Source: Scandinavium hiltneri
GTDB taxonomy: Bacteria; Pseudomonadota; Gammaproteobacteria; Enterobacterales; Enterobacteriaceae
Direction: 5' to 3'
Length of the DNA: 64,000 bases
Assembly (NCBI RefSeq): GCF_024764835.1
Contig: NZ_JALIGE010000075.1
Location: 426,254-490,253, forward strand
Below the pieces are notes generated by a model. The model saw nothing but the letters and a program-made list of their open reading frames with translations. It had not been told where the DNA came from and made no database searches. The translations under genes and the position numbers were made by a program. Shown piece after piece: positions 18,286-26,214 of this stretch; the first letter of the stretch is position 1; the number at the start of each line of letters is the position of its first letter.

Positions 18286-19395
18286 ATGAATTCACAATCC
18301 CAGGCCAAATCCCCGGAGCGTCTGCGTGCGATGGTCGCGGGTACGCTGGCCAATTTTCAGCACCCAACCCTGAAGCACAACCTTACTGCCCTGAAAGCGT
18401 TGCACCATGTGGCGTGGCTCGATGACACCATTCACGTTGAAATCCAGATGCCGTTCGCCTGGCAGAGCGCGTTTGAAGAACTGAAAGAGCAATGCAGCGC
18501 TGACCTGCTGCGCATTACCGGTGCGAAAGCGGTCGACTGGAAGCTGTCGCACGCGATTTCCACGCTGAAACGCGTTAAAAATCAGCCGGGCATTAACGGC
18601 GTGAAGAACATCGTTGCCGTGAGTTCTGGCAAAGGCGGCGTGGGTAAATCCTCTACCGCGGTAAACCTGGCGCTGGCGCTGGCCGCTGAAGGCGCAAAAG
18701 TCGGCATTCTTGACGCCGATATTTACGGCCCGTCCGTGCCGATGATGCTCGGTGCAGAAGGTGAACGCCCGACGTCCCCTGATGGCACCCACATGGCGCC
18801 AATCATGAAATTCAATTTGGCCACCAACTCGATTGGTTACCTGGTGACCGACGACAACGCCATGGTCTGGCGTGGCCCGATGGCCAGCAAAGCGCTGTTG
18901 CAGATGCTACAAGAAACGATGTGGCCGGATCTCGATTATCTGGTGCTGGATATGCCGCCAGGTACCGGTGACATTCAGCTGACGCTGGCGCAGAACATTC
19001 CGGTCACCGGCGCGCTGGTGGTCACTACCCCGCAGGACATTGCGCTGATCGACGCCAAAAAAGGCATCGTGATGTTCGAGAAAGTCGAAGTGCCGGTGCT
19101 CGGTATCGTCGAGAACATGAGCATGCATGTGTGCAGCAACTGCGGTCACCATGAGCCTATTTTTGGCACCGGTGGCGCAGAGCGTCTGGCACAGCAGTAT
19201 CACACTCAGCTGTTGGGGCAGATGCCGCTGCATATCAGCCTGCGTGAAGATCTCGATCGCGGCACCCCAACGGTTGTTGCGCGTCCGGACAGCGAATTCA
19301 CCACCCTGTATCGCCAGCTGGCAGGCCGCGTGGCCGCACAGCTTTACTGGCAGGGTGAAGTCATCCCCGGTGAGATTGCCTTCCGCGCCGTGTAA
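18286..19395 (+). CDS. mrp: Fe-S cluster carrier ATPase Mrp/ApbC
   Basis: P-loop NTPase of the Mrp/NBP35 family that holds and transfers iron-sulfur clusters. An N-terminal MIP18-like domain covers residues 1-95. The deviant Walker A is GKGGVGKS at 115-122, and the CSNC motif near 283-286 binds the bridging cluster of the dimer. The 369-residue length equals E. coli Mrp. AAAAAGGAG lies upstream of the ATG. It is divergent from metG, the standard arrangement, and ends at a strong terminator. Confidence 0.95.
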   Translation: MNSQSQAKSPERLRAMVAGTLANFQHPTLKHNLTALKALHHVAWLDDTIHVEIQMPFAWQSAFEELKEQCSADLLRITGAKAVDWKLSHAISTLKRVKNQPGINGVKNIVAVSSGKGGVGKSSTAVNLALALAAEGAKVGILDADIYGPSVPMMLGAEGERPTSPDGTHMAPIMKFNLATNSIGYLVTDDNAMVWRGPMASKALLQMLQETMWPDLDYLVLDMPPGTGDIQLTLAQNIPVTGALVVTTPQDIALIDAKKGIVMFEKVEVPVLGIVENMSMHVCSNCGHHEPIFGTGGAERLAQQYHTQLLGQMPLHISLREDLDRGTPTVVARPDSEFTTLYRQLAGRVAAQLYWQGEVIPGEIAFRAV

Positions 19396-19417
19396 GCACG
19401 CGTTCGTACTGAACAGT

Positions 19418-19443
19418 AAAGCCACCGTCGGTGGCTTTTTTTC
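19418..19443 (+). terminator. Rho-independent terminator of mrp
   Basis: Stem AAAGCCACCG / CGGTGGCTTT with a two- to four-base loop followed by TTTTT, 23 bases after the mrp stop. Confidence 0.9.
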
Positions 19444-19450
19444 TGCCATT

Positions 19451-19900
19451 TCAGGCGATAGGCCGCAACCCCTGCGGCGTTGATAACCAGCGCGGGGCGA
19501 GCATGGTATCGGTCATAAACGCGGTCAGCTCATACAGCAGGCCCTGCAACGTCTCTTCAACGCTGATGCTCAGCGGGTTGCCGGACAACAGGTGGCTCAG
19601 CGCCAGACAATACTCGCACAGCAGTTCACTTTCGGTATCCATAGTGGGACGAGAGCGGGGCAAGGTGCTGACGGTAAACTGCGCCATCTGGTTTTCATCA
19701 ATCGGCTCAAGCAGCATCGGTTGTAACTGGGTCAGGCATTCGTGCAAACGCTGGTAAAGCTCATGCTGCGTTGGCAGGTGTTCCGTATCCAGCGCACCGG
19801 CAGCCAGTTTCTCGCAGTGGGCTGCGGCTTCGGCAAAGTCAGTTTGCGGTTCTATGTCAACATAGAGCAGAGGGTGGGTCCAGACGGCGGGCGCTTCCAT
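19451..19900 (-). CDS. Hypothetical helical cytoplasmic protein
   Basis: Not recognised. The frame is open to 19975, but the ATG at 19900 (MEAPAVWTH) is preferred because GGAGAAG lies 9 bases upstream and the longer N-terminus is unstructured. The 149 residues have no signal peptide or membrane helix. The protein is acidic and rich in Leu, Glu and His, and looks mainly alpha-helical (LYQRLHECLTQLQPMLLEP; CLALSHLLSGNPLSISVEE). It is monocistronic and convergent with mrp, sharing the terminator region. Codon use looks like that of the core genes. Function is not inferred. Confidence 0.75.
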   Translation of the reverse strand: MEAPAVWTHPLLYVDIEPQTDFAEAAAHCEKLAAGALDTEHLPTQHELYQRLHECLTQLQPMLLEPIDENQMAQFTVSTLPRSRPTMDTESELLCEYCLALSHLLSGNPLSISVEETLQGLLYELTAFMTDTMLAPRWLSTPQGLRPIA

Positions 19901-20035
19901 GATGGTCTTCTCCATAGTGTTACAATGACTGGTTGTATATACAGTGCATTGTAAGCTCTGAAGAGACGCTGACAAGGACTAATCCCTGAAGGAAGCTCTC
20001 AAAATTGAATGATAAAAATGTATGCGGATGGAGCG

Positions 20036-20461
20036 TCAGCGGAGACGGTAATGCAATAACCAGTAATCACCATTAGGTGACGCGCCGCGGGCCTCGGTAT
20101 GCCAGCCGTGATGATGATAAAACGTCAGCGCCTGTTCATTCTGCACCAGGCATTTCAGCGCGCCGGTGCTGGTAAAGGTTGTTTGCACACGCTCAAGCAG
20201 CGCGGCACCCACGCCCTGACCCTGCCAGTTCGGGTCAACAAATAGATTATGCAGAAAATTATCGCTATCCCAGACGGAAGCAAACCCGACGCGATGGCCG
20301 TCAATTTCAGCAACCCACACGGTTTCATCGAGCGTGGCGGCATCAAAATCTTCCAGCTGCCAGTCGCTGCTGTCGGCCCACGGCCAGCTGATTTTACGTG
20401 CGCGAAGGTATAAGGTGCGAAGGAAAGGACGGTCAGAAGGATGCCCTGGGCGAATGATCAT
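20036..20461 (-). CDS. GNAT-family N-acetyltransferase
   Basis: Single-domain GNAT of about 141 residues. It has the N-terminal IIRPGHPSDRPFLRTLYLRA helix, the acetyl-CoA pyrophosphate loop in NLFVDPNWQGQGVGAALL (QGQGVG), and the C-terminal EQALTFYHHHGWH segment, a common GNAT beta-bulge motif. The ATG at 20461 is chosen over GTG 20464 because GGAG sits 6 bases upstream. The substrate cannot be told from sequence. Confidence 0.85.
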   Translation of the reverse strand: MIIRPGHPSDRPFLRTLYLRARKISWPWADSSDWQLEDFDAATLDETVWVAEIDGHRVGFASVWDSDNFLHNLFVDPNWQGQGVGAALLERVQTTFTSTGALKCLVQNEQALTFYHHHGWHTEARGASPNGDYWLLHYRLR

Positions 20462-20489
20462 CACGTTCTCCAGGTTAATTCAGAAGACA

Positions 20490-20517
20490 CTGTGAGCGTC
20501 ACGATTAACGCTCACAG
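20490..20517. terminator. Hairpin between GNAT and RcnB-like genes
   Basis: Perfect 10-base inverted repeat CTGTGAGCGT / ACGCTCACAG with an 8-base loop, just downstream of the RcnB-like stop on the minus strand. No clear T-run, so a weak terminator or stabilising hairpin. Confidence 0.5.
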
Positions 20518-20526
20518 CTTACAGCA

Positions 20527-20856
20527 TTAACGATGATAGAAAATTTCACCATCGTAGACTTTCATAATCTTGCCGTCGGCGTCACCAATCAGGACGTAGT
20601 TGCCGCCCATGTAAGTCCAGTGGCTACCCGCATCCGGGGCAGGCAGGTTACGCAACTGCCACTGTTTGATATTGTACTCTTGCGAACGGTACATTGCTGG
20701 CACGCTATCACCGATGTTGAAATGGGTGAAATCAGCAATAAAATCTTTTAACTCGTATTTCTGAATCCCAGAAGTCGGCACAGTTGCCGGTGCAGCTGAT
20801 ACCGCACCTGCTGTCGCCAGCAGTACGCCCAGAAGCATCATTTTTGTTTTACGCAT
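20527..20856 (-). CDS. RcnB-family periplasmic protein
   Basis: Small secreted protein of about 109 residues. The signal peptide ends near AVSA-AP (about residue 21). The C-terminal part has the RcnB-family arrangement: YRSQEYNIKQWQLRNLPAP, then GSHWTYMGGNYVLIGDADGKI. RcnB-like proteins sit in the periplasm; the founding member helps nickel and cobalt homeostasis, while paralogues are poorly characterised. The start is the ATG preceded by GGAGAAGGT, not the upstream in-frame codons. No rcnA-like efflux gene is nearby, so a metal role is not claimed. Confidence 0.82.
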   Translation of the reverse strand: MRKTKMMLLGVLLATAGAVSAAPATVPTSGIQKYELKDFIADFTHFNIGDSVPAMYRSQEYNIKQWQLRNLPAPDAGSHWTYMGGNYVLIGDADGKIMKVYDGEIFYHR

Positions 20857-21078
20857 ACCTTCTCCACACATACATTCACTAGACAGCCTGGACTTAAATT
20901 TACCACCCCGTATCATTCCCGATGAAACCGCCTGCTGGCAAGCCTTTTACGGGCAAAAAGTGTAAGCAAACTTCGAAAGAATACTGCGTATGGCAGGCGC
21001 TGGCGCGGCCGCCAGGCATTTTGAGACGATTCCGGTTTTTGTGCTTACAATACACAACGTTATCAGCAGGAGAGAGAA

Positions 21079-21993
21079 ATGCTCAGACTGGAAGACTTAA
21101 CATTGTTTGTTCGCGCGGCGGCGTTGGGCAGTTTTAGCGAAGCGGCGCGCGAGGCGCGGCTGCTACCTGCCCAAGTGAGCGCGGCGATTAAACGCCTGGA
21201 AACGCACCTCAATATCCGCTTATTTGCGCGTTCTACCCGTAGCCTGCGACTGACGCCGGAAGGTGAAACCTGGCTGCCATTCGCCACCCAAATGCTCGAT
21301 ACTCTCCATGCCGGACTGCAGCAAATACAGACCCCGGAGGATGAAATTCGCGGTACGTTGCAGATCGCCGTGCCGTCCGATCTTGGCCGCAACCTCCTGT
21401 TGTCGGTGTTCCAGGCTTTTCGTCAACGCCACCCCGCGCTGCGCCTGCGCATTCTCTTTTCCGACAGTCTGACAGACGTGTTCAAGGATCCTGTGGATGT
21501 CGCGTTTCGCTACGGCAATAACGATGACGCGTCCTTTATTTCATTACCGGTAGCGTCTGAAAACCGCCGCGTGCTGGTGGCGTCACCGGAATGGATTGCG
21601 CGAAATGATGAGCCAAAAACGCCGGAAGAATTACGCCAGCACGACGTGCTGACCTATATTCTGCGTGGGCGCGTTTACGATCGCTGGACTTTTTTACGCG
21701 ACGGGCAGATGCAGGAAATTGAGGTCAACAGCAGCGTAATGAGCGACGACGCCGAAGTCATTCGACGGCTGGCTATCGCGGGCGAGGGGATTGCCAATAA
21801 ATCCTGGCTCGACGTCAGCGACGATATTGCTCAAGGGCGATTGAACATTATTCTTCGAGATTATCAGGGGGATAAGGTTCCACTGAATATGATTTGCCCG
21901 CATCGAAAACAGCTCTCGATGGCGGTGCGTTTATTGTATGACGCGGTGTCGGAAAAGTGCGCCACAATAATGCAACATATGCCGGATCGTTAA
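21079..21993 (+). CDS. LysR-family transcriptional regulator
   Basis: A 304-residue LTTR with the N-terminal winged helix-turn-helix (LEDLTLFVRAAALGSFSEAAREARL...ARSTRSLRLTPEGE, residues 3-60) and a type 2 periplasmic-binding-fold effector domain from about 90 onward (GTLQIAVPSDLGRNLLL). It belongs to the subgroup resembling YafC/DsdC-like AaeR relatives; the target is unknown. AGGAGAGAG precedes the ATG. No partner gene is divergent in the usual LTTR way; the RcnB-like gene is divergent with about 220 bases between starts. Confidence 0.9.
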   Translation: MLRLEDLTLFVRAAALGSFSEAAREARLLPAQVSAAIKRLETHLNIRLFARSTRSLRLTPEGETWLPFATQMLDTLHAGLQQIQTPEDEIRGTLQIAVPSDLGRNLLLSVFQAFRQRHPALRLRILFSDSLTDVFKDPVDVAFRYGNNDDASFISLPVASENRRVLVASPEWIARNDEPKTPEELRQHDVLTYILRGRVYDRWTFLRDGQMQEIEVNSSVMSDDAEVIRRLAIAGEGIANKSWLDVSDDIAQGRLNIILRDYQGDKVPLNMICPHRKQLSMAVRLLYDAVSEKCATIMQHMPDR

Positions 21994-22004
21994 TCGCTTA
22001 TTGT

Positions 22005-22044
22005 CGCGATAATAAGCAATGAGTTCATTTTGTTTATTATCGCG
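22005..22044. promoter_or_regulatory. 11-base inverted repeat downstream of LysR gene
   Basis: CGCGATAATAA at 22005-22015 and TTATTATCGCG at 22034-22044 are perfect reverse complements separated by 18 bases, flanked by further partial symmetry (ATTG/CAAT). The site follows the LysR stop by about 12 bases and lies about 170 bases before the cyclase start in an AT-rich leader. It may be a terminator stem or an operator; nothing else gene-like is seen in 21994-22210. Confidence 0.45.
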
Positions 22045-22210
22045 CATTGTCATAAATAAAATATCTAACATTATAATTACCCTTCCCCAATAAAATTGTT
22101 AATGTTTATTTTTGAACCGATTTATGTTTGTCGCCTTACGCGTGGATGCGTATTCTCTGTATGCCAAACCTGTCTGCACCAGGCAGATATCCCAGAGTAA
22201 CTAGTGACCC

Positions 22211-23641
22211 ATGCATAAATTGACGATTCATCCTTCGACGATGCTGAAGGAAGAAAATACGCTATTTAACACCATCGTTCTGACGGTGACGACGCTAGTC
22301 CTTTTTCTTGCCAGCAGCATTCTGCAGCAAACTGGGCATTTGGCTCTTTTCTGGCCGCTTAATGCGGTATTGGTCGGTCTGTTTTTACGGTTCCCCTTTT
22401 TTAATCGGCCTTATAACTATTTAATCTGCTTATTAGTATTGCTGCTGTGTAACGCTGCGTGCGGAAATAATGATGCGGGCTCGGTCCTGATTACGCTTTC
22501 TAATATGTTGTTCGTCGTTATTCTGGCAAAAGCCATTTTAAATGAAAAGAAAACGCCGGAAGAGCCGCTGAAACTCAACGTCCTGCGTCTTTACAGTTAT
22601 TGCCTGCTGAGCGCGTTAATTTCCTCGCTGCTCGGAAGCTACGGTTTTGGGCTGACATCCCACCAGACTTTCCCCGATATTTATTCCGTCTGGTTTAGCG
22701 AGCAATTTTCTACCAGCGTGCTGGTCTTACCTTTTCTGTTGACCTGGAATGGCAATCTGCTGCCGCAAAAATTTGATCTCCGCCGGGTGATGCCGCTTGG
22801 CCTGCTGATTTTATCTATTACGGCTTCCGCGAACAGCGGGGGCATTGGCAGCCTGGCCGTTACGCTGCCTGCGCTGATTTGGTGTGCGATCAGTTATTCG
22901 CTGCCGGTGACCTGTTTGCTGACTCAGCTAACCGGTATCGCCGAAGTCTTGATGGTCGATTCTCACTGGATGTATTCCGGCATTAACGGGCATATCACAC
23001 AGATTGTTTCTGCGCGCATGGGGATTGCCTCAGTCGCTATCAGCCCGGTGATGGTGGCCGTGAGCGTACAGGCCATCAACATGCTGGTGAAACAGCTGTC
23101 GGCCCGCGCCAATTACGACTTTCTGACCCGCGTGCATTCGCGTTTTGGCCTGTATGAAAAATTACGTTTGCAGGATGAGAAAACGGTCAATACCGCACTG
23201 AACGTTTTGCTGCTGGATATCGATCATTTCAAAAGCATTAACGATACGCACGGGCACGACTGCGGCGACAGTGTATTGACCGAATTCGCTCGCCGGGTCA
23301 AAGACGTGGTGGGTGATAAGGGCATTGTGGCGCGTATGGGCGGCGAAGAGTTTGCCGTCGTGATGCCAGATGCCTGCGGTGATAACGGCTATCTTCTGGC
23401 AGAAGAAATTCGCGCCGAGATTGAACAGATGGAAGTGAATTGGGAAGGGGAAACGCTTTCCCTGACCGTCAGTATCGGGCTGAGCCACGGCCAGGCCGCA
23501 CGGCGACAGCTGGTCGATGCCTTCGACAAACTGCTCTCTGAAGCCGACCGATACCTGTATCAATCGAAAAAAGCAGGGCGTAACCGTACCTCTGCCGCAC
23601 CTGCGGTCATGGACAAACTTCTGGTGCCTTCTGCCTCTTAG
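22211..23641 (+). CDS. MASE1-type membrane diguanylate cyclase
   Basis: A 476-residue membrane protein with about eight N-terminal hydrophobic helices (25-300) of the MASE1-like sensor type, followed by a GGDEF domain (about 310-460) that makes c-di-GMP from GTP. The active-site signature is GGEEF at 377-381, and the LLDIDHFKSINDTHGHDCGD segment is intact, so it should be catalytically competent. No RxxD inhibitory site is visible five residues upstream. Two EAL-domain genes follow at 62 and 27 bases, forming one c-di-GMP control block. Confidence 0.9.
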   Translation: MHKLTIHPSTMLKEENTLFNTIVLTVTTLVLFLASSILQQTGHLALFWPLNAVLVGLFLRFPFFNRPYNYLICLLVLLLCNAACGNNDAGSVLITLSNMLFVVILAKAILNEKKTPEEPLKLNVLRLYSYCLLSALISSLLGSYGFGLTSHQTFPDIYSVWFSEQFSTSVLVLPFLLTWNGNLLPQKFDLRRVMPLGLLILSITASANSGGIGSLAVTLPALIWCAISYSLPVTCLLTQLTGIAEVLMVDSHWMYSGINGHITQIVSARMGIASVAISPVMVAVSVQAINMLVKQLSARANYDFLTRVHSRFGLYEKLRLQDEKTVNTALNVLLLDIDHFKSINDTHGHDCGDSVLTEFARRVKDVVGDKGIVARMGGEEFAVVMPDACGDNGYLLAEEIRAEIEQMEVNWEGETLSLTVSIGLSHGQAARRQLVDAFDKLLSEADRYLYQSKKAGRNRTSAAPAVMDKLLVPSAS

Positions 23642-23703
23642 GCAAATGACACATTGTAAATTTTACCTCTTTTAACGCTAGAGCTAACGCAATCACCCAA
23701 GCT

Positions 23704-26187
23704 ATGGAAACGTCTTCCCTGAAAGCCTACCCATTCACTTTGCTGAAAAGTGTGATGATAATTTTACTGGTTGCGCTGCTGGTCATGATCCTGTGCGCTA
23801 CCGGTCTGCTCGACTATCAGTCCCGTAAAGCGGGAAATATGATGAATGAGCAATTGCTAAACACGCAGAGTGAAATGGTTCAGCTCAAGCTGGGAGATTT
23901 TCTCGACAGCCCGCGCCAGCTCAGCCTGTTGATGCAGAAATTCCTCCAGGGAGGCCAGGCTGCCGTCAACGATGGCATGGTACGCCCTGAATTAGTCTAT
24001 TTAGGTTCCCGGGCTTTTGCGGATATTCAGGCGATGCAAAACTTCTCCTGGACCGATGCCAACGGGAATTACTTCTCCGTAAAACGCGACAGCACCACCG
24101 GGCGTATTTACCTCGAGCGCAGCAGTCCGCAGGATCCGACGCAGCTCGTCACCTACAGCGGGATCAGCGAGCAAAGCAATATTGTTAAATCCGTCAACAA
24201 TTTCAACGTCAACAGCTTCTCGTGGTTCCACATCGCGCAGCACCAGCGTAACCCTTGGTGGATAAGCGAACCCGGCGTTAAAGGCCATATCGCCACCTAT
24301 CATCTGCCGGTGTACACCAAAGAAGGGCAGTTTGCCGGCGTGATTTCCAGCGGACTGATGCCAGCCAAAATGAGCGGCTTTCTGGCGCAGCTACTGCCGA
24401 GTAAAGAGTATGCCCTGCTTATTATCGATGAAAACAAGCGCGTCATAGCCAGCACCGATAATGCGATGATGTCTGACAAACTGCTGTCTTCGCTGACTAA
24501 TGAGGCCGAAGACTGTAACTGCGAGAAATTGACTTCATTCCATGTCAATGGGAAACGCTTCCTTGCGGCGACCTTTGACGTGCACGACAGCGAATATCTG
24601 CTCAAATGGCACGCCGTGCTGGTTGCGCCGCATCAGGCGGTACTGGCGACCACCCGGCAGCAGCATTTGATGATTATGCTCGCCAGTGCGATGGTTATTC
24701 TGCTGCTGATGGCAGTACTTAGCCTGGTTATCCTGCGCTTTACCGGCTCGCTGAAAGAGACCGTCGAGAAGGTCAAAGAGATTGGCCTCAAGCCGTGGAA
24801 AAAAGAGACCAAAAAGCGGACTTTCCCGGAACTGGCGACGCTAAACGAAGAGCTTGAACGGGTGTCCGAGCTGACGCCGTCGGCGGGTGCGCACCGTACC
24901 AGCCTTGAGGAAGACGTGGAAACTGGCTTGCTGACGCTCGGCGGTCTGATGCACACGCCTGCACTGTATGACAACCGCAATCTGCTGGCGATGATTAAGG
25001 TCAGTAACTTCAATTCCGTCAAAAATGCGCTCGGCAGCGCGCTGGCGAAAGAGTTTATTCAGTCCTTTGCTGACCGCCTGCGCAGCATTCTGCCGGAAGG
25101 CGCGCTGTGCTGTCGCGATCGTGAAGACACTTTCATCATCGCCTTTACCGGGACGTACGAAAGCAAAGACGTGGCGTGGTATCGCGGCGTTATCACCTCC
25201 GTGTTTCGCGAACAGTCGGCGGAAATTGCCGGGGAATCGCACATCTTTACCGGCCATGCGGGGATGATTATCGAGCCGCTGACCAAAGAGAACTTCAGCG
25301 AATGCCTGCGTAACGTCAGCCTCGCCATGCAGCATACTCAGAATCAGCGTAACGGTGCGTGTAATCTCTATACGCCGGAAATGCGTGAAGAAGAGGTCAA
25401 CAACCTGCGTCTGCACCAGGCGCTGCGGGACGATCTGCAAACCGAAGGTTTCCACCTCGTACTGCAGCCAATCGTGCCGTTTGCGGAACAGGTGCAGTGT
25501 AAGGAAGGGGAGTGCCTGATTCGCTGGCAGTCCAACGTGCTTGGCTTCGTGCCGCCGGATAAATTTATCGCGCTGGCCGAACACACCGGCATGATAGTGC
25601 CGCTGGGTAAATGGATAATCGACACCGCCTGCCGTGAGCTGGCGACGTTTATCGCCCGAGGCGCACCGTCTGACTTCAAACTGCACATCAATATTTCGGC
25701 GGTACAGCTGCAACAGGCTGATTTCTCACGCCATCTGCTGGAGTGCATTCATCGTTATGAACTGCACAACAACAATATCTGTATCGAGATTACTGAAAGC
25801 GTGCTGCTGCATGACACACACCGGATCGTCGAGATCCTCGCGTATCTGCGCCGCCTGGGCATTTCCGTCGCTATTGATGATTTCGGTTCCGGTTATTCGA
25901 GCCTGTCTTACCTGCATTCTTTGCCATTCGATTGCCTGAAAATTGACCGTGGTTTTGTGAGAAACGTTCTGGAAGACAAGAAAAGTGAAGCGGTCATTGC
26001 CTCGGTGCTGATGCTGTCGCGCAGCTTCGAAGTGCCGCTGGTTGCCGAAGGGGTAGAAACCGCCGAAATGGCCGCCAAGCTGCACGAAATGGGGTGCGAT
26101 CTGGCACAGGGATACTATTACTCACGACCAAAACCGTTTGCCGATTTTGTCACGGCAAATGGCCAGTTTGTTGTGCAGCCTGAATAA
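23704..26187 (+). CDS. Sensor-EAL c-di-GMP phosphodiesterase, copy 1
   Basis: An 827-residue protein: TM helix at about 13-35, extracytoplasmic dCache-like sensor (40-310) with YHLPVYTKEGQFAGVISSG, second TM (about 322-345), a divergent GGDEF-like domain (about 410-560) without a GGDEF signature, and a C-terminal EAL domain (570-815). The EAL signature reads E603-C-L-I-R, with Cys in place of Ala. The other catalytic elements (ITES, IDDFGSGYSSLSYL with D725/D726, LKIDRGF, AEGVET) are present, so phosphodiesterase activity is likely. It is a paralogue of the next gene. Confidence 0.88.
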   Translation: METSSLKAYPFTLLKSVMIILLVALLVMILCATGLLDYQSRKAGNMMNEQLLNTQSEMVQLKLGDFLDSPRQLSLLMQKFLQGGQAAVNDGMVRPELVYLGSRAFADIQAMQNFSWTDANGNYFSVKRDSTTGRIYLERSSPQDPTQLVTYSGISEQSNIVKSVNNFNVNSFSWFHIAQHQRNPWWISEPGVKGHIATYHLPVYTKEGQFAGVISSGLMPAKMSGFLAQLLPSKEYALLIIDENKRVIASTDNAMMSDKLLSSLTNEAEDCNCEKLTSFHVNGKRFLAATFDVHDSEYLLKWHAVLVAPHQAVLATTRQQHLMIMLASAMVILLLMAVLSLVILRFTGSLKETVEKVKEIGLKPWKKETKKRTFPELATLNEELERVSELTPSAGAHRTSLEEDVETGLLTLGGLMHTPALYDNRNLLAMIKVSNFNSVKNALGSALAKEFIQSFADRLRSILPEGALCCRDREDTFIIAFTGTYESKDVAWYRGVITSVFREQSAEIAGESHIFTGHAGMIIEPLTKENFSECLRNVSLAMQHTQNQRNGACNLYTPEMREEEVNNLRLHQALRDDLQTEGFHLVLQPIVPFAEQVQCKEGECLIRWQSNVLGFVPPDKFIALAEHTGMIVPLGKWIIDTACRELATFIARGAPSDFKLHINISAVQLQQADFSRHLLECIHRYELHNNNICIEITESVLLHDTHRIVEILAYLRRLGISVAIDDFGSGYSSLSYLHSLPFDCLKIDRGFVRNVLEDKKSEAVIASVLMLSRSFEVPLVAEGVETAEMAAKLHEMGCDLAQGYYYSRPKPFADFVTANGQFVVQPE

Positions 26188-26214
26188 TGGGCTGAGCGGA
26201 AACCGAGGCGCGCT

